Part shown: in pieces, positions 24,293 to 35,923 of the stretch
Layout: every line of letters starts with the position of its first letter
Numbering within the stretch: the stretch's first letter is position 1
Notes under the pieces: generated by a model
What the model was told of the DNA's origin: nothing
Database searches by the model: none
What the model saw: only the letters and a program-made list of their open reading frames with translations
DNA from: Dasypus novemcinctus
Lineage: Eukaryota > Chordata > Mammalia > Cingulata > Dasypodidae
DNA: 64,000 nucleotides
Assembly: GCF_030445035.2 (NCBI RefSeq)
Contig: NC_080680.1
Span: 95,609,157 to 95,673,156 of the forward strand
Direction: 5' to 3'
Program-made: the position numbers and the translations under genes

Positions 24293-25098
24293 GCCAGAGA
24301 CAGGACAAGATGGCATCGAAGTAAGTGCACCTTCATCATCTCTTCTACAAAAAAATGACTTAAGTGGGGACAAAATCCTGCCTGAGTGATTGGTTTTGGA
24401 AACCCACAAAGCAGGATGCTTTGGACATCGACCAGGAGAGAGTGTGATAAAAAGATTGATTGTTCTAGGTGCTGCTGATGGTGTTTACCTTTTGCTATGC
24501 TTCCTCATCATCAATTTCCTCTTTTCTGTGTGTACTGATTTTGGCTACCAATGCTATCTCCTTTCCTTTACATCTTTCTATCTTCCTTTTTCTATTGTTG
24601 CCCCTTCAATCCACCTTTCTTTGTTTAGCCCACAAATTTTCTGGCCTTTTATTTCTAACACCTCTATTCTGTTTTCTATCTTTTATTCACGCTTTATGCT
24701 ATCATCCTTCCTCTTCTCTTTCCCTCTCTCCTGATCACATTGACCTTTTAATTTATACTATATTCTTCTCCATATTCAGTTTCCCATCTCATTGTAGGTA
24801 TGCCCCTTTTTTATTCCTATAACTCTACACAGCATGCATGAGTTTAATATTCATTTTTCTAGGTCTTGTATGGTTCTTCTGCTAACATTTACTATCAATA
24901 TACTTTTTATTTTCTTACCTCTTTTGCTTTCCTTGGTCCTAATCTTTTTTTCTTCAAGGGAACTTAGGCAACAACAAAGAAATAGAAGAAGAACAAAGTG
25001 TCAAAAAGAAGACTTAACACAGACATAAAAACAGCACCTAAAAAAACCCCAAGGCTAGATGGAGAATCTAATGAACTGAACAAACACATCAAGATAAA

Positions 25099-26478
25099 AT
25101 GATGACCAGACAGCAACAAAAAGTTACAAACCATACCAGTAATCTGGAAGACATGGCCCAATCCAATGAACAAACTAAAAATCCAGGAAGAGGAGCAGAA
25201 CATCAAACTACTAATCAAAGTTCTCCAAACAAATATCATCGGCCAACTTAATGAAGTAAAGCAAGAGATTAAGAATATTAAGAAGGGAAGCAGACATGGC
25301 CCAATGGATAGGGTGTCTGCCTACCACAAGGGAAGTCCATGGTTCAAACCCTGGGCCTCCTTGACTCATGCAGAGCTGGCCCATGTGCAGTGCTGATGCG
25401 CACAAGGAGTGCCATGCCATGCAGGTGTGTCCCCTGCATAGAGAAGCCCCATGCATAATGAGTGCATGCCATAAGGAGAGCTGCCCAACATGAAAGAAAG
25501 TGCAGCCTGCCCAAGAATGGCATTGCACACACGGAGAGCTGACACAACAGGATGACGCAACAAAAAGAAACACATATTCCTGGTGCTGCTGATAAGGATA
25601 GAAGCAGTCACAGAAGAATACACAGTGAATGGACACAGAGAGAAGACAACTGGGGGGGAGGGAGAGAAATAAAAAAGAATATTAAGAAAACACTTGGAGA
25701 GAATACAGAAGAAATTGTAAACATACACAAAAATATAACAGATAGGATGGTGAGGAATGGAACAATATAAGAAATAAAAAATACACTCTCAGCAAATAAC
25801 AACAGATTTGAAGAGGCAGAGAGAAGAAATAGTGATGTGCAAGACAATACATCGGAAATCAAACAGAAGAATTGATAGATAAAAAGATAAAAAAAATACA
25901 TCAGGTACTTAGGGATTTGAATGAAAATACAAAACACACAAATATATGCATTATAGTCATCTCAGAAGGAGAAGAGAAGGGAAAGGGTGTTGGAGGAAAT
26001 AATGGCTGAAAACTTACCAAACCTATTGGAGAAGGTGAATGTACATGTCCAGAAAGCACAACATACCCAAACAAAATAAATTCCCACAAGCCTACCCCAA
26101 GACATATACTTGTCAAATTATCCAATGCTCGAGACAAAGAGGAAATCCTGAAGGCAGCAAGAGAAAAGAGAACCATCACACACAAGGGAAGCTCAATAAG
26201 ATTAAGTGCTTATTTCTGATCTCAAACCATGGAGGCAAGAAGGCAGTGGTATGACATAGTTAAGGTACTAAAAGAAAAAAAATTTCCAGCAAGAATACTC
26301 TATCCAGAAAAGCTGGCATTCAAAAATGATGGAGAGTTCAAAATATTCACAGATAAGCAGAAACTAAGAGAGTGTGCCAAAAACAAACCTTCCCTTCAAG
26401 AAATACTAAAGGGAGTTCTGCAGGTAGAAAGGAAAAAACAGAGAGACAGAGTTGGAGGAGAGTGTAAGAACAACTAAA
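25099..26478 (+). pseudogene. L1 ORF1 pseudogene (copy F), split by a SINE
   Basis: Remains of the L1 RNA-binding chaperone protein. It begins at ATGATG (25099-25104) as in the copies at 56015 and 35923. A coiled-coil-like stretch lies around 25166-25284 (EEEQNIKLLIKVLQ). The SINE lies at 25285-25674. The conserved C-terminal domain is at 26229-26477, with runs such as AFKNDGEFKIFTDKQKL and LQEILKGVLQ. Frameshifts and stops separate these pieces. Confidence 0.75.
25285..25674 (+). repeat. DAS-type tRNA-derived SINE (armadillo lineage marker)
   Basis: About 390 bp with a tRNA-like head: box A-like TGGCCCAATGG at 25297-25307 and box B GGTTCAAACCC at 25341-25351. A long body follows, ending in a G run and A-rich tail (GGGAGAGAAATAAAAAA type). 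It is flanked by a 14-bp duplication AAGAATATTAAGAA at 25271-25284 and 25675-25688 and sits inside L1 ORF1. The head and tail match the DAS SINEs described from armadillos, which is the strongest clue to the source organism. It is longer than a minimal DAS unit. The head is not a functional tRNA gene. Confidence 0.88.
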
Positions 26479-26846
26479 AAGACAAACAGAGAAATAAAAA
26501 CAACGTATGACACACAAATCCAAAGAAAATATGGCTAATGAAAGATTCATTGAGAGTTATAACACTGAGAGTAATAACTGCACACTAGGAAGAATTAGTA
26601 AAAAAAAAAAAAAAAAAAACCCAAAGGAAGAAGAAAGAAAGAAATAGCAAAGATCAGAGCAGAAATAAATTACATAGAAAATAAACAAACAAAAAAAAGA
26701 GCTAGTTCTTTGAGAAAATCAATTAAATTGACAAACCTTTAGCTAGACTAATAAAGACAAAAAGAGAAAAGATGCAAATACACAAAATAAGAAATAGGAA
26801 AGGGGATATCACCACTGACCCCACAGAAATAAAGACTATCATGAGA

Positions 26847-27156
26847 GGATCCTTTTCTTTATGGTCTTGCCTATTATATTTAGACCTTCGATCCATCTTG
26901 AGTTAATTTATTGTATAGATATGTGATGGCATTCCTCTCTCATTCTTTTGTATATGGAGATCCAGTTCTCCAAGCACCCTTTTTGAAGAGGCCATTTTTT
27001 CCCAGTTGAGTGGGCTTGGTGGCCTTGTTGAATATCAGTTGACTGTACATGTGAGGATCTAGATATGAACTCTCAGTTTGGTTCCATTGGTCAGTAAGAC
27101 TATCCTTGTGCCAATATCATTCTGTTTTGACTACTATGACTTTGTAGTATGTTTTA
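26847..27156 (-). mobile_element. Reverse L1 (copy E), 3'-most remnant before the nested L1
   Basis: Reverse-strand ORF2 sequence matching the part at 59690-59970 of the long L1. It starts abruptly at the junction with forward copy F, so the rest of copy E's ORF2 end and its 3'UTR are missing. It is interrupted at 27156 by copy D and resumes at 32335. Confidence 0.75.
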
Positions 27157-30100
27157 TTTTTTTAATTTATTTTTAATTAATTAATTTTAAAAATTACATT
27201 CAGAAAATATGAGTTCCCCATATACCCGCCACCCCCCTCACCCTACTCCTCACCGCATAGCAACAATCTCCTCCATCATCATGAGACATTCATTGCATTT
27301 GATGAATACATCTCTGAGTACCACTGCACCTCATGGTCAATGGTCCACATCATGGCCCACACTCTCCCACGTTCCATCCAGTGGGCCATGGGAGGACATA
27401 TAGTGTCTGGTAATTGTCCCTGCAGCACCACCCAGGACAACTCCAAGTCCCGAAAATGCCTCCACATCTCATCTCTTCCTCCCATTCCCCACACCCAGCA
27501 GCCACCATGGCCACTTTCTTCACACCAATGCCACATTTTCTTTGATTACTAATCACAATAGTTCATGAATAGAATATCAGTAAGTCCACTCTAATCCATA
27601 TTCTATTCCTCCATCCTGTGGACCTTGGATTGGTTGTGTCCACTCCACATCTATATCAAGAGGGGGCTTAGAGTCCACATAGATGCTAGATGCAATCCTC
27701 CTGCTTTCAGTTATAGCCACTCTTGGCTCCGTGGTGTGGTGGTTGACCTTCTTCAACTCCATGTTGGCTGAGTGGAGTAAGTCCAATAAACCAGAGTGTA
27801 GGAGCAGAAGTCTGTTAAGGCTCAGGGCCTGCCTATCATATGGTCAGTCCAGAGATTCAGATCCTCTGGGTATATATTAAACCCCAGCACCAACTACAGT
27901 TCCGGTAAAAATAACAGGAGAGGCTTGTGAACAAAGATCACATCTGAGTCCAGCTCCATCACATAGAAACACAAACTCCGAAGAAGGGCCAACTGACATG
28001 GCATTGAACTTCATCTGCCATGAGCATAGAACCTGTGGGTCTCTGTAGCCCTCAGAAGAACCAATACCTGGGGTCGTACTTACTTTATCTGTCTCTGGGA
28101 CTCTGCTCACGTGTGCATAAGGGCGACCCCTCTCATAACCTCCTGGCTCTTTTTTGGAGACTCCTAGCCATATAAACTCATTTGTCCTTTCCATTTCCCC
28201 CTTGATTCAGGTCAAAAAGCATTTTTAACTCCTGGTATTATATGTAGACTGAGATATTCTGCTGGTCCAAGTTGACCCTTGTATTCAAGGTCATTTTCTA
28301 GTTACATCATCAGCTGGTACTTGGTAGTAATCCCTCAGTGTCAGGGAGGCTCATCCCCAGGAGTCATGTCCCACACTGGGGGGAAGGCAACACATTTACA
28401 TGCTGAGTTTGGCTTCGAGACTGTCCACATTTGAGATACACAGAGGTTCTCAGGAGGTAACTCTTAGGCACCCTGCAGCTCTAGACCTTGTTCTTATTTC
28501 AGGTGCACAGGCTTACAAGCATATTCATTAGTATCAAGGGCTCATTGTTGGACCTTCATTCTTTTTTGGTCTTTGCCATTGCACTTGGGGGATTGTTGCT
28601 GTTCCTTTAGGGACTGTGATAGAACTCCCCTGGCTAGGAACTCAGCATCCCCTCAGTTGTTGTTTTTAATTGTATCTACTATGAAAATATCCAAACATTT
28701 TTATGCACCCTGGATATATGCCCTACAGAACTCCCTGCCAATCATGTGTCCCCTGTCAGTAACATCCCACACCAGTATTTCTCCGCTGCCATTGTTGAAC
28801 TTCTCTGTGATCCAAAACTTCTTCAAAAGCGAAGCCCAATATATTGCCAGGTTCCCTTATTAGTAAAATGGAATATAGCAATGAGTTTAAAGGTTAGATA
28901 AAGAATACATATTAACTTGGAAAAATTAAGGTAAAAATAAATTGGGGTATCAAAAAATTTAAAAATGCAAAAGCTTTGTTTTTGATGTTTTGCCTTCCAT
29001 CACTGCAATAGGTGTTGCTCTGTATGCAAATTGGCAAGGCTACTACTTCTGTCTTTTCCTCAGTGTCTAGGTCCTGTCTTTTTCTTTTCTTTATTCTAAT
29101 TATTAAGCTTATCTTCACAAGAGTTTTAGATCACAGTAATTCATATATACAATATACAGTACTCCCACATATCCAACATAAAACCCTTTTCCTTTCCACA
29201 GCAATAATCTTTTTCATATTCCTACCATATTTACTGAAACTGATAACAGATATTGAGACAATAGCTTTCATAAAAAGGTAACATTTGTGTTTACATTGTG
29301 GTTTATATTTTAGACTATACAATTTTCTAAATTTTTAGTTATCTTATGTTTTACATTATGATTTACATTTTAGCCTATCAGACCCTATATATTTTTGGTG
29401 TAATTTTACATGTCTTATATCCATCCTTGCGTACTCTTGTGAAACACTTCAATTGCCCACACAGTTATATTGGTTCCATCTGTTCAATACCTCTTTCCCC
29501 CTCCCCTTAGGGCCCACAGTGACAGTCAGTCTTCATTGCTTGAAGGACCATGTTCAGAGATACTTGCAACAGTGTTGAGGGCTTGATATGCTCAATATGC
29601 TCAACTGCCCTAATGCGCTGGGAGCCATCATTTCTCTCGAGAGATACAGTTCCCTCTATTTGATGGCATCAGTCCTCCCCAGGATGTGGGTATACCTTCA
29701 CTCTCATTATATGGGTCTCTATCCAATGATATAACCCACTATGGCAAAATGAGCATTCACATATTCCCTAAGAGCCTGCCCGGTGTCAGATTATCCCCTT
29801 TAAGCATCTTCAACAGGTAAGTGTCCTTATTATATTTTTGAAAAGGTTTTCTCAGCATTATACTCTCAACCAAATACCTGACAATCTCCTATGTTCGTAT
29901 GTTGCCCCACCTTCCCCCCAATTTCTTGGGCAATATTACCCATCCTCCCATACCTAGCCCCCCTCAAGCCCACAAAGCCCCACCCAAAGGTAACCCTATG
30001 CCCCCCATTTTATTCCTTCTTTGTACAAATACTTACCTCCAGCTTATCATAGATTTCACCCATGTAGGTGTCAGCTTGCATCCTTCCTCTACCTCCCAAT

Positions 30101-32318
30101 TTCCTGTAAGCCTGTCCTTCAGTTTCTAGCTCTCTGAGGCAGCTTGGTTTACTTATTTCATATCATTGAGGTCATGTAGTATTTGTCCTTCAATGCCTGG
30201 GTTGCTTCACTCAAAATGAGGTTCTCAAGATTCATCCATGTTATCACGTGTGTTTGTAGTGTATTTGTTCTTAAAGCTGAGTAGTATTCCATTGTATATA
30301 TATATACCACATTTTATTTATCCATTCGTCTGTTGATGGGCATTTGGGTTGATTCCAACTTTTGGCAATAGTGAACAATGCTGCTATGAACATTGGTGTG
30401 CATATGTCAGTTTGTTTCCTGGTTTTCAGTTCTACTGGATATATACCCAGTAGTGGAATTGCTGGGTCATATGGCAAATCTGTGGTTAGATTTTTGAGAA
30501 ATCTCCAGACTGTCCTCCAGAATGGTTGGATCTTTCTGCACTCCCACCAGCAGTGGATGAGTGTTCCCATTCCTCAACATCCTCTCCAACATTTGTAGTC
30601 TTCTGTTTTTTGGTTTTTTTTTTATAGCTGCCAATCTTATGGGAGTAAGATGGTATCTCATTGTAGTTTTGATTTGCATTTCCCTGATAGCTAGAGATTT
30701 GGAGCATTTTTTTATGTGCTTTTTAGCCATTTGTATTCCTTCTTTGGAGAAGTGTCTGTTTAAATCTTTTTCCAATTTTTCAAATGGGTTGTTTATCTTT
30801 TTATTTTCAAGATATAGGAGTTCTTTATATATGCAAGTTATAAGTCTCCTATCCAATATATGTTTACCAAATATTTTCTCCCATTGTGTAGACTCTCTTT
30901 TCACTTTCTTGACAAACTCCTTTGAGGTGCAGAAGGCTTTAATTTTGAAGAGGTCCCATTTATCTATTTGTTCTTTTGCTGCTTATGCTTTTGGTGTGAA
31001 GTTCATGAAGCCATTTCCTATTACAAGGTCTTGTAGATGCTTCCTTACACTGCTTTCCAAAGTCTTTATGGTCTTGGCTCTTATATTTAGGTCTTTGATC
31101 TATCTTGAGTTGATTTTTGTATAAGGTGTGAGATGGTAATCCTCTTTCATTCTTTTACATATGGATATCCAGTTCTCCAGGCACCATTTGTTGAATAGGC
31201 CACTCTCTCAGTTGAGAGAGTTTGGTGGCTTTATCAAATATTATATGACTATATATATGAGGATCTATATCAGAACTGTCAGTTAGGTTCCATTGGTCTG
31301 TGTGTCTCTCGTTGTGCCAATACCATGCTGTTTTCACTACTGTAGACTTGTAGTATGTTTTGAAGTCAGGTAGTGTGAGTCCTCCAATTTCATTTTTCTT
31401 TTTCAATATGTCTTTGGCTATTTGGGGCCTCTTTCCTTTCCAAATAAATTTCATAGCTAATTTTTCTAGTTCCTTAAAGAATGCTCTGTTAATTTTTATT
31501 GGGATTGCATTGAATGTTTAGATAAATTTTGGTATGATAGACATCTTAATAATATTTAGTCTTCCTATCCATGAACAGGGAATATTCTTCTATTTTTTTA
31601 GGTCTTCTTTTATTTCCTTGAATAGTCTTGTGTAGTACTTTGTGTATAAGCTTTTTACATCTTTAGTTAAATTTATTCGTAGGTATTTGATTTTTTTATT
31701 TACTATTGTAAATAGTATTTGTTTCTTGATTTCCTCCTGAGTTTGCTCATTATTGGTGTACATAAATGCTACTGATTTTTACATATTGATCTTATAACCT
31801 GTAACTTTACTAAACTCATTTATGAGCTCTAGAAGCTTTGTTGTAGACCTCTCAGGGTTTTCTATGTATAGGATCATGTACCTGCAAATAATGAAATTTT
31901 GACTTCTTCTTTTCCAATTTTAATGACTTTTATATCTGGTTCTTGCGTCAGTGCTCGAGCAAGTACTTCTAAGACAATGTTAAATAGAAGGAGTGAGAGT
32001 GGGCATCCTTTTCTTGTTCCTGATCTTAGAGGGAAGGATTTTAGGATTTCACCATTGTAAACGATGTTGCCTGTGGGTTTTTCATATATACTCTTTATCG
32101 AGTTGAGAAAATTTCTTTGTATTCTGATCTTTTGCGGTGTTTTTATCAAGAAAGTGTGCTGTAGTTGTCAAATGCTTTTTCTGCATCTATAGATATAATC
32201 ATGTGATTTTTTTTTCTTCAATCTGTTTATGTGGTGTATTACATTGATTGATTTTCTTATGTTGAACCATCCTTGCATACCCGGAATGAATTCCGCTTGG
32301 TCATGGTGTATAATTCAT
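27157..32318 (-). mobile_element. Nested 5.2-kb L1 (copy D) with 16-bp target duplication
   Basis: Reverse-oriented L1: T-rich complement of the tail at the left, a 3'UTR of about 3.0 kb (27157-30157), then the C-terminal 2.2 kb of ORF2 (30158-32318), truncated at its 5' end. It lies in ORF2 of copy E and is flanked by TTTGTAGTATGTTTTA at 27141-27156 and 32319-32334. Removing it makes copy E continuous, and ORF2 segments that otherwise appear twice (31.3-32.3 and 32.3-33.3 kb) are explained. Confidence 0.9.
30158..32318 (-). pseudogene. L1 ORF2 C-terminal pseudogene (copy D)
   Basis: Reverse-strand remains of the reverse transcriptase and C-terminal segment, ending at a stop at 30160-30158 in the same place as the other copy (60863). 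Open pieces include 30467-30904 and 31874-32149 (the latter with [23 protein letters not shown], the L1 RT region before the catalytic motif). Frameshifts between pieces abolish function. Confidence 0.8.
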
Positions 32319-32334
32319 TTTGTAGTATGTTTTA

Positions 32335-34901
32335 ACGTCAGGTAGTGTGATTCCTCCAATTTCTTTTTTCTTTTCCAGTATGTCTTTGGCTATTTGGGGT
32401 CACTTTCCTTTCCAAATAAATTTCATAGTTAATTTTTCCAGTTAATTAAAAATTGCTGCGTTTATTTTTATTGGGGTTGCATTAAATTTATAGATCAGTT
32501 TGGATAGGATGGGCATCTTAATGATATTTAGTCTTCCTATCCATAAAAAGAATATTCTTCCATTTATTTAAGTCTTCTTTGGTTTCCTTTAACAGTGTTG
32601 TGTAGTTTTCTGTGTATAAGTCTTTTACACCTTTAGATCAATTTATTCCTAGGTATTTGATTTTTAAATTTACTATTGTACATGGTATTCTTTTCTTGAT
32701 TTCCTCCTCATATTGCTCATTTTGGTGTACAGAAATGCTACTGGTTTTTGCACATTGATCTTTTAACCTGCAAACTTTACTGAAATCATTTATAATTTCT
32801 AGAGATTTTGTTGTAGATTTTTCAGGACTTTCTATGTATAGGATTATGTTGTCTGCAAATTGCAAAATTTGCACATCTTCTTTTCCAATTTGGGTATCTT
32901 CTATATCTCGTTCTTGAATCAGTGCTCGAGCAAGTACTTATAACACAATGTTAAATAGGAGCGGTGATAGTGGGCATCTTTTCTTTTTCCTGATCTTAGA
33001 GGGAAAGATTTTAGGATTTCACCATTGTAAATTATGTTAGCTGTGTGTTTTTCATATATACCCTTAATTATGTTCAGAACATTTCCTTCTATTCCTGTCT
33101 TTTGAAGTGTTTTTATCAGGAAATGGTGCTGTATTCTGTAAAATGATTTTTCTGCATCTATAGAGTTGATCATGTGTTTTTTTCTTTCTATCTGTTTATG
33201 TGGTGTATTATATTGATGGATTTTCTTATGTTGAGCTCTCCTTGCACACCAGGGATGAAACCCACTTGGTCATGGTGTATAATTCGTTTGAGTTGTTGTT
33301 GAATATGATTAACAAGTATGTTGCTGATTATTTTAGCATTTAAGTTCATTAGAAAGATTGGTCTATAATTTTCCTTTCTTGGGTCATCTTTGGCTTTGCT
33401 ATCAAGGTAATGTTAGCAGCATAGAACGAGCTAGGCAATGTTTCTTCTACTTCCATTTTTGGATGAATTTAAGCAAGATTTGTGTGAGTTCTTTCCATTT
33501 TGTTCGGTTGAATTCACCTGTGAAATGGTTTGGTGTAGGACTTTTCTTAGTTGGGAGGTTTTTAATGACTGATTCTATATCTTTAATTGTGATTGGTCTG
33601 CTGAGTTAGTCAATTTCTTCTTTCAACAATGTAGGCTGCTTGTGTGTTTATAGGAATTTATCCATTTCCTCTAAATGTTCCTTCTTATTAGCATATAACT
33701 TTTCAAATTATCCTGTTATGATACACTTTATTTCTGTGATATCTTTCCCCATTTCTTATTTTTTGTATTTGCATCTTCTCTCTTTTTTTCTTTGTTAGTC
33801 TTGCTAAGAGTTTGTCAGTTTTATTATCTTCTCAAATAATCAGCTTTTAGTTTGTTTCATTTTTTCTAATGCTTTCTTATTTTCTATTTCATGTAGTTCT
33901 GCTGTGATCTTTGTTATTTCTTTCTTCTTACTTCCTTTGGCATTAGTTTGTTGTTCTTTTTCTAATTCCTTCAAGTGTGCAGTTAGGTCTTCCATTTTAG
34001 CTCTTTCTTCTTTTCTGATGTATGAATTTATTGCTATGAATTTTCATTTCAGTACTGCTTTTACTGCATTCCATAAGCATTAATGCTTTGTGCTGTCATT
34101 TTCATTCATTTCAAGATAGTTATTGTTATCTTTTGAAATTTCCTCCTTGCCCCACAGCTTGTCTAAGAGTGTGTTGCTTAACTTCCATATCTTTGTGTCT
34201 AATCTGGTTCTCTGGCCTTTGCAGATTTCCAGCTTCATTCCATTTTGGTCAGAGAATTTACTTTGTTTGGTTTCAATCTTTCTGAGTTCATTGAGACTTT
34301 CTATGTGGCCTAGCATGTGATCTATCTTGGAGAATGATCCATGTTCACTAGAGAATAATGTATATCCTGGTTTATTTGGGTGTAGTATTCTGTATATTTC
34401 TATTAGGTCTAGATCTTCTAATGTATTATTCTCCATTGAGCTGTTCTGTCTAATGGTCATAATGGTGTATTAAAGCCCTTCACTATAACTGTGGAGGCAT
34501 CTATTTCTCCACTTATTTTTTCCAGTTTTTGCTTCATGTATTTTGATGCGCCCTTGTTAGTTGCATAAATATTTACATTCATTCTTCTTGAAAATATACC
34601 CTTTTTACTAATACATAGTGTCTGTCTTTGCCTCTTACAATAGTTTTGCATTTTAAGTCTATTTTGCCCAATATTAGTATAGCTACTCCTGCCACTTTTT
34701 GGTTATTGTTTGCTTGTAAGATTGTTTTCCAGCCATTCACTTTCAACCTCCTTGAATACTTGGTATGGTGGGTTTCTCATAGACAACATATAGATGGGTT
34801 ATATGTCTTTATCCATTCTGCCATCTGAGTCTCTTGACTGGTGAGTTTAATCCTTTAACATTCAGGGTTACTACTCTCAAGGAATTATTTACATTACCCA
34901 T
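32335..34901 (-). pseudogene. L1 ORF2 pseudogene (copy E)
   Basis: Starts at 34901 with the endonuclease opening (MGNVNNSLRVVTLNVKGLNS on the reverse strand). It continues through reverse transcriptase sequence to the nested insertion and into 26847-27156. Near 32640-32870 the catalytic motif region reads FADNIILY, so the second aspartate is replaced. Multiple stops and frameshifts. Confidence 0.75.
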
Positions 34902-34904
34902 ATT

Positions 34905-35923
34905 TTCTTTGAGTTTATTTATGTTATATATTGTTTTTATTTCTCTTTTTGTCTTTTTTAGTTGTTCTTAAACCCTCCTCTAACTCTTTCTCTCCTGTTT
35001 TTTCATTTCTACCTGCAGAACTCACTTTAGTATTTCTTGAAGGGTAGGTGTCTTGTGGCATACTTACTTAATTTGTGTTTATCTGTGAATATTTTGAACT
35101 CTCCATCCTTTTTGAATGCCAGCTTTGCTGTGTAGAGAATTCTTGGCTAGAAGTTTTTTCTTTCACCACCTTAACTATATCATAACACTTCCTTTTTGCC
35201 TCCATGGTTTCAGATGAGAAATCAGCACTTAATCTTATTGAGCTTCCCTTTTATGTGATGGTTCTCTTTTCTCTTGCTGCCTTCAGTATTTTCTGTTTGT
35301 TTTGAACATTAGACAGTGTTCGAGTATATGTCTTGGGGTAGGTCTGTTGGGATATATGCTGTTTGGGTTGCTCTGCACCTTCTGGATGTGTACATCCATC
35401 TCCATCTATAGGGTGGGGAAGTTTTCAGCCATTTTCCCCTCATTACTCCTTCTGTCCCCTTTCCCTTCTCTTCTCTCTCTGCAATGCCTATAATGCATAT
35501 GTTTGTGTGCTCTGTGTTGTCATTCAAATCCCTAAATCCCTGATTAATTTTTTCTGTCCTTTTATCTCTATTTTACTATCTGTTTGATTTCAGATGTACC
35601 GTCTTTCACATCACAATTCTTGCCTCTACCTGTTCAAATGTGTTGTTATGTGGTTCCAGTGTATTTTTCATTTCATGGATTATTCTATTCATCATCATCA
35701 TATCTGTTATCTTTTTACGTATGTTTACAATTTCTTCAGTATGTTCTCCCTTAATATAACTTAATCTCTTCCATCACTTCATTAAGTTGCCCATGATATT
35801 TGTTTGGACAGCTTTTGTTAGTGGTTTGAGGTTCTGCGTCTCTTCCTGGTTTATAATTTTTCATTGAATTGGGCCACATGTTTCTTAGTATGCCTTGCAA
35901 TTTTTTTGCAGTCTTGTCACCAT
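34905..35923 (-). pseudogene. L1 ORF1 pseudogene (copy E)
   Basis: Reverse strand; the start codon region is at 35923-35921, equivalent to the ORF1 starts of copies F and K. Coiled-coil, RNA-recognition-like (35309-35527 contains NICIIGIAEREEKGKGTEG) and C-terminal parts can be followed but are broken by stops. Confidence 0.7.

Larger units (their letters stand above)
24296..26846 (+). mobile_element. Forward L1 5' half with internal deletion (copy F)
   Basis: Starts at a 5'UTR opening ('ggacaagatggcatc') shared with other L1 copies here, continues through a pyrimidine-rich 5'UTR module (24480-24960), ORF1 (25099-26478) and the first few ORF2 codons (about 26531). It then jumps at an A-run near 26600 to a point about 1 kb further into ORF2, so the endonuclease domain is missing. 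The L1 ends abruptly at 26846, where a reverse-oriented L1 (copy E) begins. A DAS SINE has inserted into ORF1. Confidence 0.75.

Noticed and set aside
25285-25360. Possible tRNA gene
   Set aside because: It has box A and box B but is the head of a SINE with target duplications and a long body; the cloverleaf is degenerate.
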